Source: Burkholderiales bacterium (GTDB lineage Bacteria; Pseudomonadota; Gammaproteobacteria; Burkholderiales; Burkholderiaceae_C). Taken from it: 50,029 bases of DNA. The position numbers and the translations under genes were made by a program. Each line of letters opens with the position of its first letter. Position 1 is the first letter of the stretch. Shown in pieces: positions 8,430 through 16,181 of the stretch. The notes below the pieces were generated by a model that worked only from the letters and a program-made list of their open reading frames with translations, had not been told where the DNA came from and searched no databases. The stretch is taken from positions 1 to 50,029 of the forward strand of contig JAABRA010000414.1 of assembly GCA_011391155.1 (NCBI GenBank), given 5' to 3'.

Positions 8430-9596
8430 TTGAATCACACGCTGGTACAGCCGGTTTCGCCCCACCCGCCCTACCGGGACCGCAAGCGCCACGCCTGGCT
8501 GCTCTCGCTGGCGGTGCCGGCCCTGGTGGCTGCCGGGCCGTTGCTGATGTTCTGGATGGACGATGTCCGCGCCTTGTGGTTGCCCGTCCTGTTTATCTAT
8601 GTGGGTGTGCCCCTGCTCGATGCCTTGATGGGCGTGGATCGCAGCAACCCGCCGGAGTCGGCCGTGCCACAACTAGAGGCGGACCTCTTCTACCGGCGCG
8701 TGACGTATGCGCTGGTGCCGATCCTCTGGGCGGCATTTGTGTTTTCAGCCTGGTTTGTGGCCACGCAGCACCTGCCCTGGCACGGCTGGCTGGCCATGGT
8801 GCTGACCGGCGGCGGAATTGGCGGGTTTTGCATCAATCTCGGGCATGAACTGGGCCACAAGCAGACCCGGCTGGAGCGCTGGCTGGCCAAGGTCGTGCTC
8901 GCGCCCACGGGTTATGGCCATTTTTTCATCGAGCACAACCGGGGCCACCACCGCGACGTGGCAACGCCGGACGACCCGGCGTCCTCGCGCATGGGCGAGT
9001 CGATCTGGCGCTTCGTGCTGCGGGAAATCCCTGGGGCGGCCCGGCGCGCCTGGCGGCTGGAGTCCGACCGCCTGCAGCGAGACGGGCTGCCACGCTGGTC
9101 GCTGCACAACGAAATCCTGCAACCGGCGCTGATCACGCTGGCGCTGTGGACGGGCTTGATCGTCTGGCTGGGGATTGGCGTTGCGCCCTTCCTGCTGGCG
9201 ATGTCGGCCTGGGCGAACTTCCAGCTTACCTCGGCCAACTACATCGAGCACTACGGTTTGCTGCGGGGACGGCGCGCTGACGGCCGCTACGAGCGATGCC
9301 AGCCCCACCATTCGTGGAACAGCAACCATGTGTTCTCCAACTGGGCGGTGTTTCACCTGCAGCGCCATTCGGATCATCACGCCCATCCCGGGCGGCGTTA
9401 CCAGTCGCTGCGCCATTTTGAGAACCTGCCACAGTTGCCCAGCGGCTATTTCGGCATGTTCGTCGTCGCCTACATCCCGGCGCTATGGTTCCGGGTGATG
9501 GACCGGCGACTGCTTGCCGCGGTAGGCCACGATCCGGAACGTATCAACTTCGACCCGCGTCAGCGGGACCGGTTGATGCGCCAGCATGGCTTGTGA
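8430..9596 (+). CDS. alkB: Alkane 1-monooxygenase (AlkB-type, membrane non-heme di-iron)
   Basis: A 388-residue integral membrane hydroxylase that inserts oxygen at the terminal carbon of medium-chain alkanes, using electrons from rubredoxin. All four histidine boxes are present: HELGHK at 139-144, EHNRGHH at 168-174, NYIEHYG at 270-276 and LQRHSDHH at 310-317. NYxEHYG is specific to alkane hydroxylases as opposed to fatty-acid desaturases. Membrane helices are seen near residues 22-41, 48-66, 92-110, 117-135 and 233-262. The frame stays open to 8049, but the TTG at 8430 is chosen because GGAG at 8419-8422 lies seven bases ahead and the protein then has the normal family length. No rubredoxin, reductase or alkane regulator gene is nearby. 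Confidence 0.92.
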   Translation: MNHTLVQPVSPHPPYRDRKRHAWLLSLAVPALVAAGPLLMFWMDDVRALWLPVLFIYVGVPLLDALMGVDRSNPPESAVPQLEADLFYRRVTYALVPILWAAFVFSAWFVATQHLPWHGWLAMVLTGGGIGGFCINLGHELGHKQTRLERWLAKVVLAPTGYGHFFIEHNRGHHRDVATPDDPASSRMGESIWRFVLREIPGAARRAWRLESDRLQRDGLPRWSLHNEILQPALITLALWTGLIVWLGIGVAPFLLAMSAWANFQLTSANYIEHYGLLRGRRADGRYERCQPHHSWNSNHVFSNWAVFHLQRHSDHHAHPGRRYQSLRHFENLPQLPSGYFGMFVVAYIPALWFRVMDRRLLAAVGHDPERINFDPRQRDRLMRQHGL

Positions 9597-9597
9597 C

Positions 9598-9630
9598 GGG
9601 TCTGGCGGCGCTTGAAGCGTTGCCAGACCC
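9598..9630. terminator. Strong hairpin between convergent alkB and metK
   Basis: A near-perfect inverted repeat: GGGTCTGGC at 9598-9606 pairs with GCCAGACCC at 9622-9630, and an inner CGCTT/AAGCG stem (9609-9613 with 9615-9619) closes on a single G. It fills most of the 51 bp between two convergent stop codons. It could end transcripts from both directions, although no clear T-tract follows on either strand. Confidence 0.6.
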
Positions 9631-9647
9631 TGATGCCGCATCGCGGG

Positions 9648-10829
9648 TTACAGGCCCGCCAGGTCGCGCAGCACGGCGACCTTGTCGGTCCGCTCCCAGG
9701 TGAACTCGGGTTCTTCGCGGCCGAAGTGTCCGTACGCGGCAGTCTTCTCATAGATCGGGCGGAGCAAGTCGAGCATCTGGATGATGCCTTTGGGCCGCAG
9801 GTCGAACACCTCGCCGACGATCTGCGCGATGCGCTCGTCGGGGATCACGCCGGTGCCCTCGGTGTACACCGTCACGTTCATCGGCCTGGCTACACCGATC
9901 GCATAGGCCACCTGAATCTGGCACTGGCGGGCGAGGCCGGCGGCGACGATGTTCTTGGCCACGTAGCGGGCGGCATAGGCGGCCGAGCGGTCCACCTTGC
10001 TCGGGTCCTTGCCGCTGAACGCGCCGCCACCGTGCGGGCAGGCGCCGCCGTAGGTGTCGACGATGATCTTGCGTCCGGTCAATCCGCAATCACCCTGCGG
10101 GCCGCCGATGACGAAACGGCCGGTCGGGTTGATCAGGTACTGGGTGTCCTGCAGCCATTCCTTGGGCAGCACCGGCTTGATGAGTTCCTCGATGATGGCT
10201 TCGGTGAACGACGCCTTCATCTTGTGCTGGGTTTCGCTCTGGTCCGGGCTGTGCTGGGTGGACAGCACCACGGTGTCGATGCTGTGCGGCTTGCCGTCCA
10301 CATAACGCATCGTGACCTGGCTCTTGGCGTCCGGGCGCAGGAAGGGCAGCCGGCCGTCCTTGCGCAGTTGCGCCTGCCGCTCCATCAGGCGGTGCGCGTA
10401 GTAAATCGGCGCAGGCATCAGCTCGGGAGTTTCGTTGCAGGCGTAGCCGAACATCAGGCCCTGGTCGCCGGCGCCGGTGTTCAAGTGGTCGTCGGACGCA
10501 TGGTCCACGCCCTGGGCGATGTCGTTGCTCTGCTTGTCGTAGGCCACCAGCACGGCGCAGCCTTTATAGTCAATGCCGTAGTCGGTGTTGTCGTAACCAA
10601 TACGCTTGATGGTGTCGCGTGCGACCTGGATGTAATCCACGTGCGAATTGGTGGTGATCTCGCCCGCCAGCACCACCAGGCCGGTGTTGGTCAGCGTTTC
10701 GGCGGCTACGCGGCTACGCGGATCCTGGGTGAAGATGGCATCGAGAATGGCATCGGAGATCTGGTCCGCCACCTTGTCGGGGTGGCCTTCAGACACGGAT
10801 TCGGAAGTAAAGAGAAAGTCGTTCGCCAT
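9648..10829 (-). CDS. metK: S-adenosylmethionine synthetase
   Basis: A 393-residue cytoplasmic enzyme that makes S-adenosylmethionine from methionine and ATP. The family signatures are all present: SEGHPDK near residues 13-19 (ATP and magnesium), [12 protein letters not shown], the P-loop-like [19 protein letters not shown] near residues 255-275, and a normal C-terminus. The start is supported by AGGAG about nine bases before the ATG. It is divergent from the acyltransferase pair. I looked at the 150-bp leader for a SAM or SAH riboswitch and could not recognise one. Confidence 0.97.
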   Translation of the reverse strand: MANDFLFTSESVSEGHPDKVADQISDAILDAIFTQDPRSRVAAETLTNTGLVVLAGEITTNSHVDYIQVARDTIKRIGYDNTDYGIDYKGCAVLVAYDKQSNDIAQGVDHASDDHLNTGAGDQGLMFGYACNETPELMPAPIYYAHRLMERQAQLRKDGRLPFLRPDAKSQVTMRYVDGKPHSIDTVVLSTQHSPDQSETQHKMKASFTEAIIEELIKPVLPKEWLQDTQYLINPTGRFVIGGPQGDCGLTGRKIIVDTYGGACPHGGGAFSGKDPSKVDRSAAYAARYVAKNIVAAGLARQCQIQVAYAIGVARPMNVTVYTEGTGVIPDERIAQIVGEVFDLRPKGIIQMLDLLRPIYEKTAAYGHFGREEPEFTWERTDKVAVLRDLAGL

Positions 10830-10980
10830 ATGAATAAACTCCTAGGTAGGCTGAAAGCTTGCATTTCCTGCGCTGCCTTCGGCTTTGGAGCCCCGGCGAA
10901 CGCTTTAGCAGAATTGTTTTAACGTCGCCCTGCAAGTTGCTCATTTAACTCAGCGACGCCCTTAGTTTAACAAGCTCTCG

Positions 10981-11823
10981 ATGCCCCTCCTGTTCCGCCT
11001 GTTTTCCCGGTGTCCCCTGTGGCTGCTGCACGCCGTTGGCGTGGCGCTGGGCTGGCTGGTGTTTGCGTTGTCGCCGACCTACCGCCGCCGCCTGGTGGCT
11101 AACGCTGCACGGGCCGGGTATTCTTTCTCGCAAGTCCGTGGCGCCGTGTCCCATGCCGGACGCATGGCCGCGGAATTGCCACGCATCTGGCTGGGTGCGC
11201 CCACGCCGCTGGAATGGGAGGGCACGGCTTGCGTGGATGCCGCCTATGCCCGTGGGCAAGGTGTGATTTTCCTGACGCCGCACCTGGGCTGCTTCGAGGC
11301 TACGGCGCAGGGGCTGGCGCAGCGTTACAGCCCGGTCCACGGGCCGATCGTGGTTCTGTACCGGCCGGCCCGTCACCCTCTGATGGCCAAGGTGCTGGAA
11401 GGGGCGCGGGAGCGTCCAGGTCTGGAGACGGCGCCGACGACACTGGCCGGTGTACGCCAGATGATTAAGGCGTTGCGCTCCGGACGCGCGGTGGGTCTCC
11501 TGCCCGATCAGGTGCCGCCCGAGGGCATGGGCCAGTGGGCGCCGGTTTTTGGCCAGCCGGCTTACACCATGACACTGGGGGCTCGACTGGCCCTGCAAAC
11601 GGACGCCTGTGTGTTGCTGGTCTGGGGTGAGCGCCTGCCATGGGGGCGTGGCTTCCGGCTGCATTTCCGCGAACTGCAGTCGCCGCTTTCCCCGGTGCTG
11701 GAGCCGGCGGTGGTGCAGATCAACCAGGAAATGGAGCGCCTGATCCGGGAGTGTCCGCAACAGTATCTGTGGGGGTATGGGCGCTACAAGCAGCCCCGGG
11801 TCGATCCGGTGAAGAACGCATGA
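10981..11823 (+). CDS. LpxL/HtrB-type lipid A late acyltransferase, first copy
   Basis: A 280-residue inner-membrane protein of the lysophospholipid acyltransferase family that adds secondary acyl chains to lipid A from acyl-ACP. It has one N-terminal hydrophobic helix (residues 11-31), the catalytic HX4E motif in TPHLGCFEA, and the block LLPDQVPPEGMG followed by FGQPAYT, which matches the conserved GxxVxVxFFG region loosely. Its stop overlaps the ATG of a second family member (ATGA, 11820-11823), so the two are coupled. Lipid A usually carries two secondary chains, so the pair may act on different positions. Which position each acylates cannot be told from sequence. Confidence 0.88.
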   Translation: MPLLFRLFSRCPLWLLHAVGVALGWLVFALSPTYRRRLVANAARAGYSFSQVRGAVSHAGRMAAELPRIWLGAPTPLEWEGTACVDAAYARGQGVIFLTPHLGCFEATAQGLAQRYSPVHGPIVVLYRPARHPLMAKVLEGARERPGLETAPTTLAGVRQMIKALRSGRAVGLLPDQVPPEGMGQWAPVFGQPAYTMTLGARLALQTDACVLLVWGERLPWGRGFRLHFRELQSPLSPVLEPAVVQINQEMERLIRECPQQYLWGYGRYKQPRVDPVKNA

Positions 11824-12686
11824 TGCCGCATCCCGGCATTTTGTTCATGCGCCTGATCGCGCCCTTGCCGCTGTCGTGGTTGCGTGGTCTTGGCGCACTC
11901 CTGGGGCGGTTTTTATACACCCTGGCCGCACCCCGGCGCAAGGTGGTTCTGGCGAATCTGGCGCTGTGTTTCCCGCAGCGACCCCTGGCGGAGCGGGAGA
12001 ATGTAGCTCGACAGTCATTCGTATGCTTCGCCCAGGCCTTTCTGGACCGGGCCTGGCTCTGGCATGGCAAGCCTGAGATGGTGCGCCGGCGGCTGTGCCT
12101 GACGGGCGCGACCAGCGAGCTGCACGGCCAAGCGCCGACCATCATTTTTGCACCGCATTTTTACGGTCTGGATGCCGGGGCGACAGCCTTGAGCCAGCAG
12201 GTCGAGCGGCGCTTCACCACCATCTACACGCCGCAGCCTGGACGTGCCGTGGATGCCTGGATCAAGAATGGACGCCGGCGCTTCGGCCAGGTCCGTCTTT
12301 TTTACCGCGCCGACGGGCTCAAGCCGATTGTCGCGGCCTTGCGAACAGGCGAAGTCCTGTACCTGCTGCCCGACATGAATTTCGGGCCGCAGGAGTCGAT
12401 TTTCGTGCCGTTTTACGGTGTACCGGCGGCCACCGTTCCCTCACTCTCCCGGCTGGCCAGGCTGGGCCGCGCCAAGGTGGTCCCGGTGATCACCCGCATG
12501 ACCACGACGGGCTACGAGGTGCAGGTGCATCCGGCCTGGAGCCACTTTCCGACTGAAGACCTCGAGGCGGACACGGCGCGCATGAACCGGACCCTGCAGG
12601 ATTACATCGACACCATGCCGGCGCAGTACTATTGGGTTCACAAGCGCTTCAAGACCCGGCCTCCCGGTGCACCGGCGGTGTACTGA
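11820..12686 (+). CDS. LpxL/HtrB-type lipid A late acyltransferase, second copy
   Basis: A 288-residue paralogue of the preceding gene. An N-terminal membrane helix region (residues 8-36) precedes the catalytic HX4D motif in APHFYGLDAG. The downstream block YLLPDMNFGPQESIFVPFYGVPAAT is the conserved acceptor/ACP-facing region of this family and matches it better than the first copy does. The C-terminus has the usual QYYWVHKRFKTRP motif. Translation probably restarts at the ATG overlapping the previous stop; a second ATG follows directly at 11823. It ends 13 bp from the convergent engB stop. Confidence 0.9.
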   Translation: MMPHPGILFMRLIAPLPLSWLRGLGALLGRFLYTLAAPRRKVVLANLALCFPQRPLAERENVARQSFVCFAQAFLDRAWLWHGKPEMVRRRLCLTGATSELHGQAPTIIFAPHFYGLDAGATALSQQVERRFTTIYTPQPGRAVDAWIKNGRRRFGQVRLFYRADGLKPIVAALRTGEVLYLLPDMNFGPQESIFVPFYGVPAATVPSLSRLARLGRAKVVPVITRMTTTGYEVQVHPAWSHFPTEDLEADTARMNRTLQDYIDTMPAQYYWVHKRFKTRPPGAPAVY

Positions 12687-12699
12687 ATGGGCAGCAGGC

Positions 12700-13443
12700 T
12701 CAGGGTGCGGCGTCGGGCGCTGAATCCTCTGCCGGGGGCTCGGTGGAGGCCGCAGCCTTGACCTTGGGCGCTGGCTGCGTCGGGTGTGCCCACTGCCACA
12801 ACAATTGCGCCACTTCGTCCACGCCCTGCTTCTTGAGTGCCGAGAAGAGCTTGACCTCGCCACCGCCGGCTTGCAGGCGCACGATCGACAGCGCTTTGTT
12901 GGCCTCGACCCGAGTGAGCTTGTCGGACTTCGTCAGCAGCACCAGAAACTTCAAGCCGGCCTCGACGCGCGGACGGATGACGTCGAGCAGGATTTCGTCG
13001 AGTTCGGTCAATCCTAGCCGCGGGTCGCACAACAACACGATGCCGGTCAGGTTTTCCCGGCTCACCAGGTAATTGGCCATGACCTGCTGCCAGCGGATTT
13101 TGTCCTGCTTGGGCACGGCGGCATAGCCATAGCCGGGCAGATCGGTCAGTACGGCGTCGGTCACATTCTGCTTGCCCAGCGCAAAAAGGTTGATGTGCTG
13201 GGTGCGCCCGGGTTTTTTGGACGCGAACGCCAGCTGCTTCTGCTGTGTCAGGGTGTTGATGCAGGTCGACTTGCCGGCATTGGAGCGGCCCACGAAGGCG
13301 ATTTCGGGCACATCGAGCGGCGGCAGGAAGTGCAATTGCGGCGCTGTCGTGAGAAATCGGGCGGTGTGCATCCAGCCCATGGCGATCACCGGCGCGGGGG
13401 CTGTGGCGGTGACGGGCTCGGGGGCGCGGGGGGTGGGGTTCAT
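12700..13443 (-). CDS. engB: YihA/EngB family ribosome-assembly GTPase
   Basis: A 247-residue GTPase needed for large ribosomal subunit assembly. The G1 P-loop is GRSNAGKS at residues 52-59, G3 is DLPGYGYA, and G4 is TKSD. The N-terminal extension of about 25 residues (PTPRAPEPVTATAPAP) and the C-terminal tail (QPAPKVKAAASTEPP and beyond) are Pro/Ala-rich and likely disordered, making the protein longer than the roughly 200-residue norm. The frame extends upstream to 14016 over the cytochrome c4 gene, but the ATG at 13443 has AAGG seven bases ahead and leaves the neighbour intact. It is divergent from the cytochrome c4 gene. Confidence 0.95.
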   Translation of the reverse strand: MNPTPRAPEPVTATAPAPVIAMGWMHTARFLTTAPQLHFLPPLDVPEIAFVGRSNAGKSTCINTLTQQKQLAFASKKPGRTQHINLFALGKQNVTDAVLTDLPGYGYAAVPKQDKIRWQQVMANYLVSRENLTGIVLLCDPRLGLTELDEILLDVIRPRVEAGLKFLVLLTKSDKLTRVEANKALSIVRLQAGGGEVKLFSALKKQGVDEVAQLLWQWAHPTQPAPKVKAAASTEPPAEDSAPDAAP

Positions 13444-13527
13444 CCAGGGACCTTGGTTACTTGGGGCAAACCCAAGTCCGCATTGTAGAATCATGTGGTT
13501 TTGCGCCAACCTACTCCAAACCCTGCC

Positions 13528-14154
13528 ATGAAGCTGTTTGTCTCTTTCCTGATGGTCGTCCTGTTTGCTGGCTCTGCCCTGGCCGCAGACGACAAAGCCG
13601 CCGCCAAGGTGGTCAAACCTGATCTCGCCAAAGGTGAGGCCAGCTTCGCAGCCGTCTGTGCGGCGTGCCATGCCGCTGACGGCAACTCCATGATCCCGGC
13701 CAATCCCAAACTGGCCCAGCAGCACCCCGAGTACACGCTCAAGCAGTTGCAGGAGTTCAAGTCGGGCAAGCGCGCGAATGCGATCATGAGCGGCATGGTC
13801 GCGGCGCTGAGCGAAGACGACATGAAGAACATCTCGTATTGGCTGGCTTCGAAGAAGGCCACGCCCGGGTTCGCCAAGGACAAGGAGACGGTCACACTCG
13901 GCGAGCGCATTTACCGCGGCGGCATCCCGGACCGCCAGATCGCAGCGTGCACCGGTTGTCACAGCCCGAATGGCGCCGGCATTCCGGCCCAGTACCCCCG
14001 AATCGCGGGTCAGCATGGCGATTACACCGTGGCCCAGTTGGTGGCGTTTCGCGACGGGGTCCGCAAGAACAGCGTGCAGATGACCGGTGTGGCTGCGAAA
14101 ATGAACGACCGCGAGATCAAGGCGGTTTCGGACTATCTCGCCGGATTGCGATAA
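13528..14154 (+). CDS. Diheme cytochrome c4
   Basis: A 208-residue periplasmic diheme cytochrome, made of two homologous class I domains. Residues 1-19 form a signal peptide ending ALA. Heme motifs are CAACH at 44-48 and CTGCH at 141-145. Met90 and Met192 are the likely sixth ligands, each followed by the family pattern of an acidic segment and a YWLA or YLAG helix. Cytochrome c4 carries electrons from the bc1 complex to terminal oxidases. An in-frame ATG at 13495 would add 11 residues before the signal peptide, so 13528 is preferred. A strong terminator follows 123 bp after the stop. Confidence 0.93.
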   Translation: MKLFVSFLMVVLFAGSALAADDKAAAKVVKPDLAKGEASFAAVCAACHAADGNSMIPANPKLAQQHPEYTLKQLQEFKSGKRANAIMSGMVAALSEDDMKNISYWLASKKATPGFAKDKETVTLGERIYRGGIPDRQIAACTGCHSPNGAGIPAQYPRIAGQHGDYTVAQLVAFRDGVRKNSVQMTGVAAKMNDREIKAVSDYLAGLR

Positions 14155-14276
14155 GCCAGGGCGTCTTGCGCCAAGCGCATCAAACGCCTGTTCGGTTTCC
14201 CCCTTGGCGGGCGATGCGCTGAGCCACTGCTTCCGGGGAATGGTTTAGGGACGGTCGGTTCTCCCGAGTCCACATC

Positions 14277-14309
14277 AGGGCGGGTCTTGTTGCAAGCCCC
14301 GCCCTTTTT
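14277..14309 (+). terminator. Rho-independent terminator after cytochrome c4
   Basis: AGGGCGGG at 14277-14284 pairs with CCCGCCCT at 14298-14305. The stem continues past one mismatch into CTTG/CAAG (14286-14289 with 14293-14296) around a TTG loop, and a run of five T (14305-14309) follows. This is a textbook intrinsic terminator for the cytochrome c4 transcript. Confidence 0.88.
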
Positions 14310-14523
14310 GTTTCCGGTATCCGCTTTACGTATCGCCGTTTCGATGTTGAACGCCGAGATCAGCGGCGCTTCGCAGGCTTTACCGACGTCCCTGCGGTTT
14401 CCCGGTTGCGGAAGGCTTTGACGCTTCGCGACATCGGGGTATCTCCGTGTTTCGGGGAACTTTCGGCGGAACTTTGTAAGAATGTCTGCCGTTCCACGAC
14501 CAACGCCGAAACAGGACCGCAAC
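14310..14523. other. Gene-free stretch ahead of msrP
   Basis: I see no gene or RNA here. Together with the terminator region the gap from cytochrome c4 to msrP is 369 bp. The last 70 bases hold a direct repeat GGAACTTT (starting at 14456 and 14468) that may belong to the msrP promoter, and AGGA about eight bases before the msrP ATG. Confidence 0.5.
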
Positions 14524-15528
14524 ATGCTCATCAAGTCTTCTGACGACGGTTTCATTCACCCGATTTCCAGCGAGATCACCTCGCGCACCTTGTACGAAGG
14601 CCGGCGCGACATGCTGCGGCTGATGGCTGGCGGCGTGGCCGGGGCGGCGCTGGCTTCATGGGCCGCCCGCGACGCGCTGGCGCAGGCAGCACCTTTTCAG
14701 CGCCCGGGCAAGCTCGCGGCGCTGCCAGCCCGGAAATCCGGCGTGGCGGGGGCGATGACCCTGGAAAAGGTCACCGATTACAAGGACGCCAGCACCTACA
14801 ACAACTTTTACGAATTCGGGACCGACAAGTCCGACCCGGCCAGGAACGCGCACACCCTCAAGACCACGCCCTGGACAGTGGAGGTGGAGGGCCTGGTCCG
14901 GAAACCGGCGAAATATGCGCTCGAAGACCTGCTCAAACTCAGTGCGCAAGAAGAGCGCATCTATCGTCTGCGCTGCGTGGAGGGCTGGTCGATGGTGATT
15001 CCCTGGGTGGGCTATTCGCTGAGCGAACTCATCAAACGGGTCGAGCCGCTGGGCAATGCCCGATACGTCGAGTTCGTGACGCAAGCCGATCCCAAGACCA
15101 TGCCGTTTGTCGGCTCCAGCGTTCTGGAGTGGCCGTACGTGGAGGGCCTGCGCCTGGACGAGGCCATGCACCCGCTGACACTGCTCAGCTTTGGCATGTA
15201 CGGAGAGGTCTTGCCCAACCAGAGCGGTGCGCCAGTGCGGCTGGTGGTGCCGTGGAAGTACGGTTTCAAGAGCGGCAAGAGCCTGGTGAAAATCCGCTTT
15301 GTCGAAAAAGAGCCGCGCACCGCCTGGAACAAGGCTGCCGCGCAGGAGTACGGCTTCTACTCCAACGTGAACCCGAATGTCGATCATCCGCGCTGGAGCC
15401 AGGCGACCGAACGCCGCATCGGCGAGGATGGCCTGTTCGCCAAGAAGCGCAAGACACTGATGTTCAACGGCTACGAAGCGCAGGTGGGGCAGCTGTATGC
15501 CGGCATGGATCTGAAAAAGTACTTCTGA
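14524..15528 (+). CDS. msrP: Periplasmic methionine sulfoxide reductase, molybdopterin catalytic subunit
   Basis: A 334-residue protein, the same length as E. coli MsrP (YedY). It reduces methionine sulfoxide in oxidised envelope proteins. The N-terminus carries a twin-arginine signal (Arg27-Arg28, RRDML, then a hydrophobic segment ending DALA near residue 52) for export of the folded molybdenum protein. Cys151 in [10 protein letters not shown] is the Mo ligand, and the [15 protein letters not shown] block binds the pterin. The ATG at 14524 has an AGGA box eight bases ahead and gives the family length; an upstream ATG at 14482 does not. The stop overlaps the msrQ start by one base (TGATG). 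Confidence 0.96.
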   Translation: MLIKSSDDGFIHPISSEITSRTLYEGRRDMLRLMAGGVAGAALASWAARDALAQAAPFQRPGKLAALPARKSGVAGAMTLEKVTDYKDASTYNNFYEFGTDKSDPARNAHTLKTTPWTVEVEGLVRKPAKYALEDLLKLSAQEERIYRLRCVEGWSMVIPWVGYSLSELIKRVEPLGNARYVEFVTQADPKTMPFVGSSVLEWPYVEGLRLDEAMHPLTLLSFGMYGEVLPNQSGAPVRLVVPWKYGFKSGKSLVKIRFVEKEPRTAWNKAAAQEYGFYSNVNPNVDHPRWSQATERRIGEDGLFAKKRKTLMFNGYEAQVGQLYAGMDLKKYF

Positions 15529-16163
15529 TGCAGGTGTCCCGCGCGCTGCTGCACCCGGCGGCCAAGCCGGTGCTGTTCGGGGCAGGGCTGCTGCCGTTCG
15601 CCTGGCTGCTGGTGGGCGCCCTGACCCAACAGCTCGGAGCCAATCCGGCGGAGCACCTGATTCGTGCGACCGGGGACTGGACCCTGCGTTTTTTGTGTCT
15701 GGTGCTGGCGGTGACGCCCTTGCGGGTGATCAGCCGAACCCCGGCGCTCGCCCGCTTCCGCCGGATGCTGGGCCTGTTTGTGTATTTCTACGCGGTGCTC
15801 CACCTGTTGAGCTACAGCGGCTTCGACATGGCTTTCGACGTGGCGGACATTGCCCGGGACATCGCCAAACGGCCCTTTATCCTGGTGGGCTTTACCGCCT
15901 TCCTGCTGCTGACCGCACTGGCGGCTACGTCGTTCAACCGCGCGATCCGGGCTCTGGGTGCCGTGCGGTGGCAGTGGTTGCACAAGGGGGTGTACCTGAT
16001 TGCCGCCCTCGCGGTCCTGCATTTCTTCTGGATGCGTGCCGGCAAGAACGACTTCGCTGAAGTCGCGGTGTACGCCGTGATCCTCGGCGGGCTGCTGGGC
16101 TGGCGCTTGACCCGGTTTATGAAGAAAAAGAGCACTATCCCAGCGTCGCTGGGTCTTCTCTAG
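15528..16163 (+). CDS. msrQ: MsrQ, heme-containing membrane subunit of the MsrPQ system
   Basis: A 211-residue membrane protein of the ferric-reductase-like family that passes quinol or flavin-derived electrons across the inner membrane to MsrP. It has about six membrane helices and the heme-ligand histidines expected in the helices around YFYAVLHLLSY, WQWLHKGVYL and AALAVLHFFWM. It starts at the ATG overlapping the msrP stop. The last 13 residues (from KKKSTIPA on) and the TAG stop are encoded by a copy of an interspersed repeat (16131-16168), so the natural C-terminus has probably been replaced by repeat sequence. Confidence 0.93.
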   Translation: MQVSRALLHPAAKPVLFGAGLLPFAWLLVGALTQQLGANPAEHLIRATGDWTLRFLCLVLAVTPLRVISRTPALARFRRMLGLFVYFYAVLHLLSYSGFDMAFDVADIARDIAKRPFILVGFTAFLLLTALAATSFNRAIRALGAVRWQWLHKGVYLIAALAVLHFFWMRAGKNDFAEVAVYAVILGGLLGWRLTRFMKKKSTIPASLGLL

Positions 16164-16168
16164 CTATC
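16131..16168 (+). repeat. Interspersed repeat, copy A
   Basis: One of six copies of a roughly 38-bp repeat with core TCCCAGCGT followed by GGTC and ending GCTATC. In this copy the core is extended to a small hairpin (CCCAGCG / CGCTGGG). It overlaps the end of msrQ and provides its stop codon. The palindrome CTATCGATAG directly follows. Strand is given for the TCCCAGCGT orientation. Confidence 0.75.
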
Positions 16169-16181
16169 GATAGTATAGTTT

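Noticed and set aside
10830-10980. Possible SAM/SAH riboswitch in the metK leader
   Set aside because: The leader has short complementary segments, but I could not match the conserved core of any known SAM- or SAH-binding class.
13444-14016. N-terminal extension of engB reading over the cytochrome c4 gene
   Set aside because: It would overlap a clear diheme cytochrome gene on the other strand, and the ATG at 13443 has its own ribosome binding site and gives a complete GTPase.
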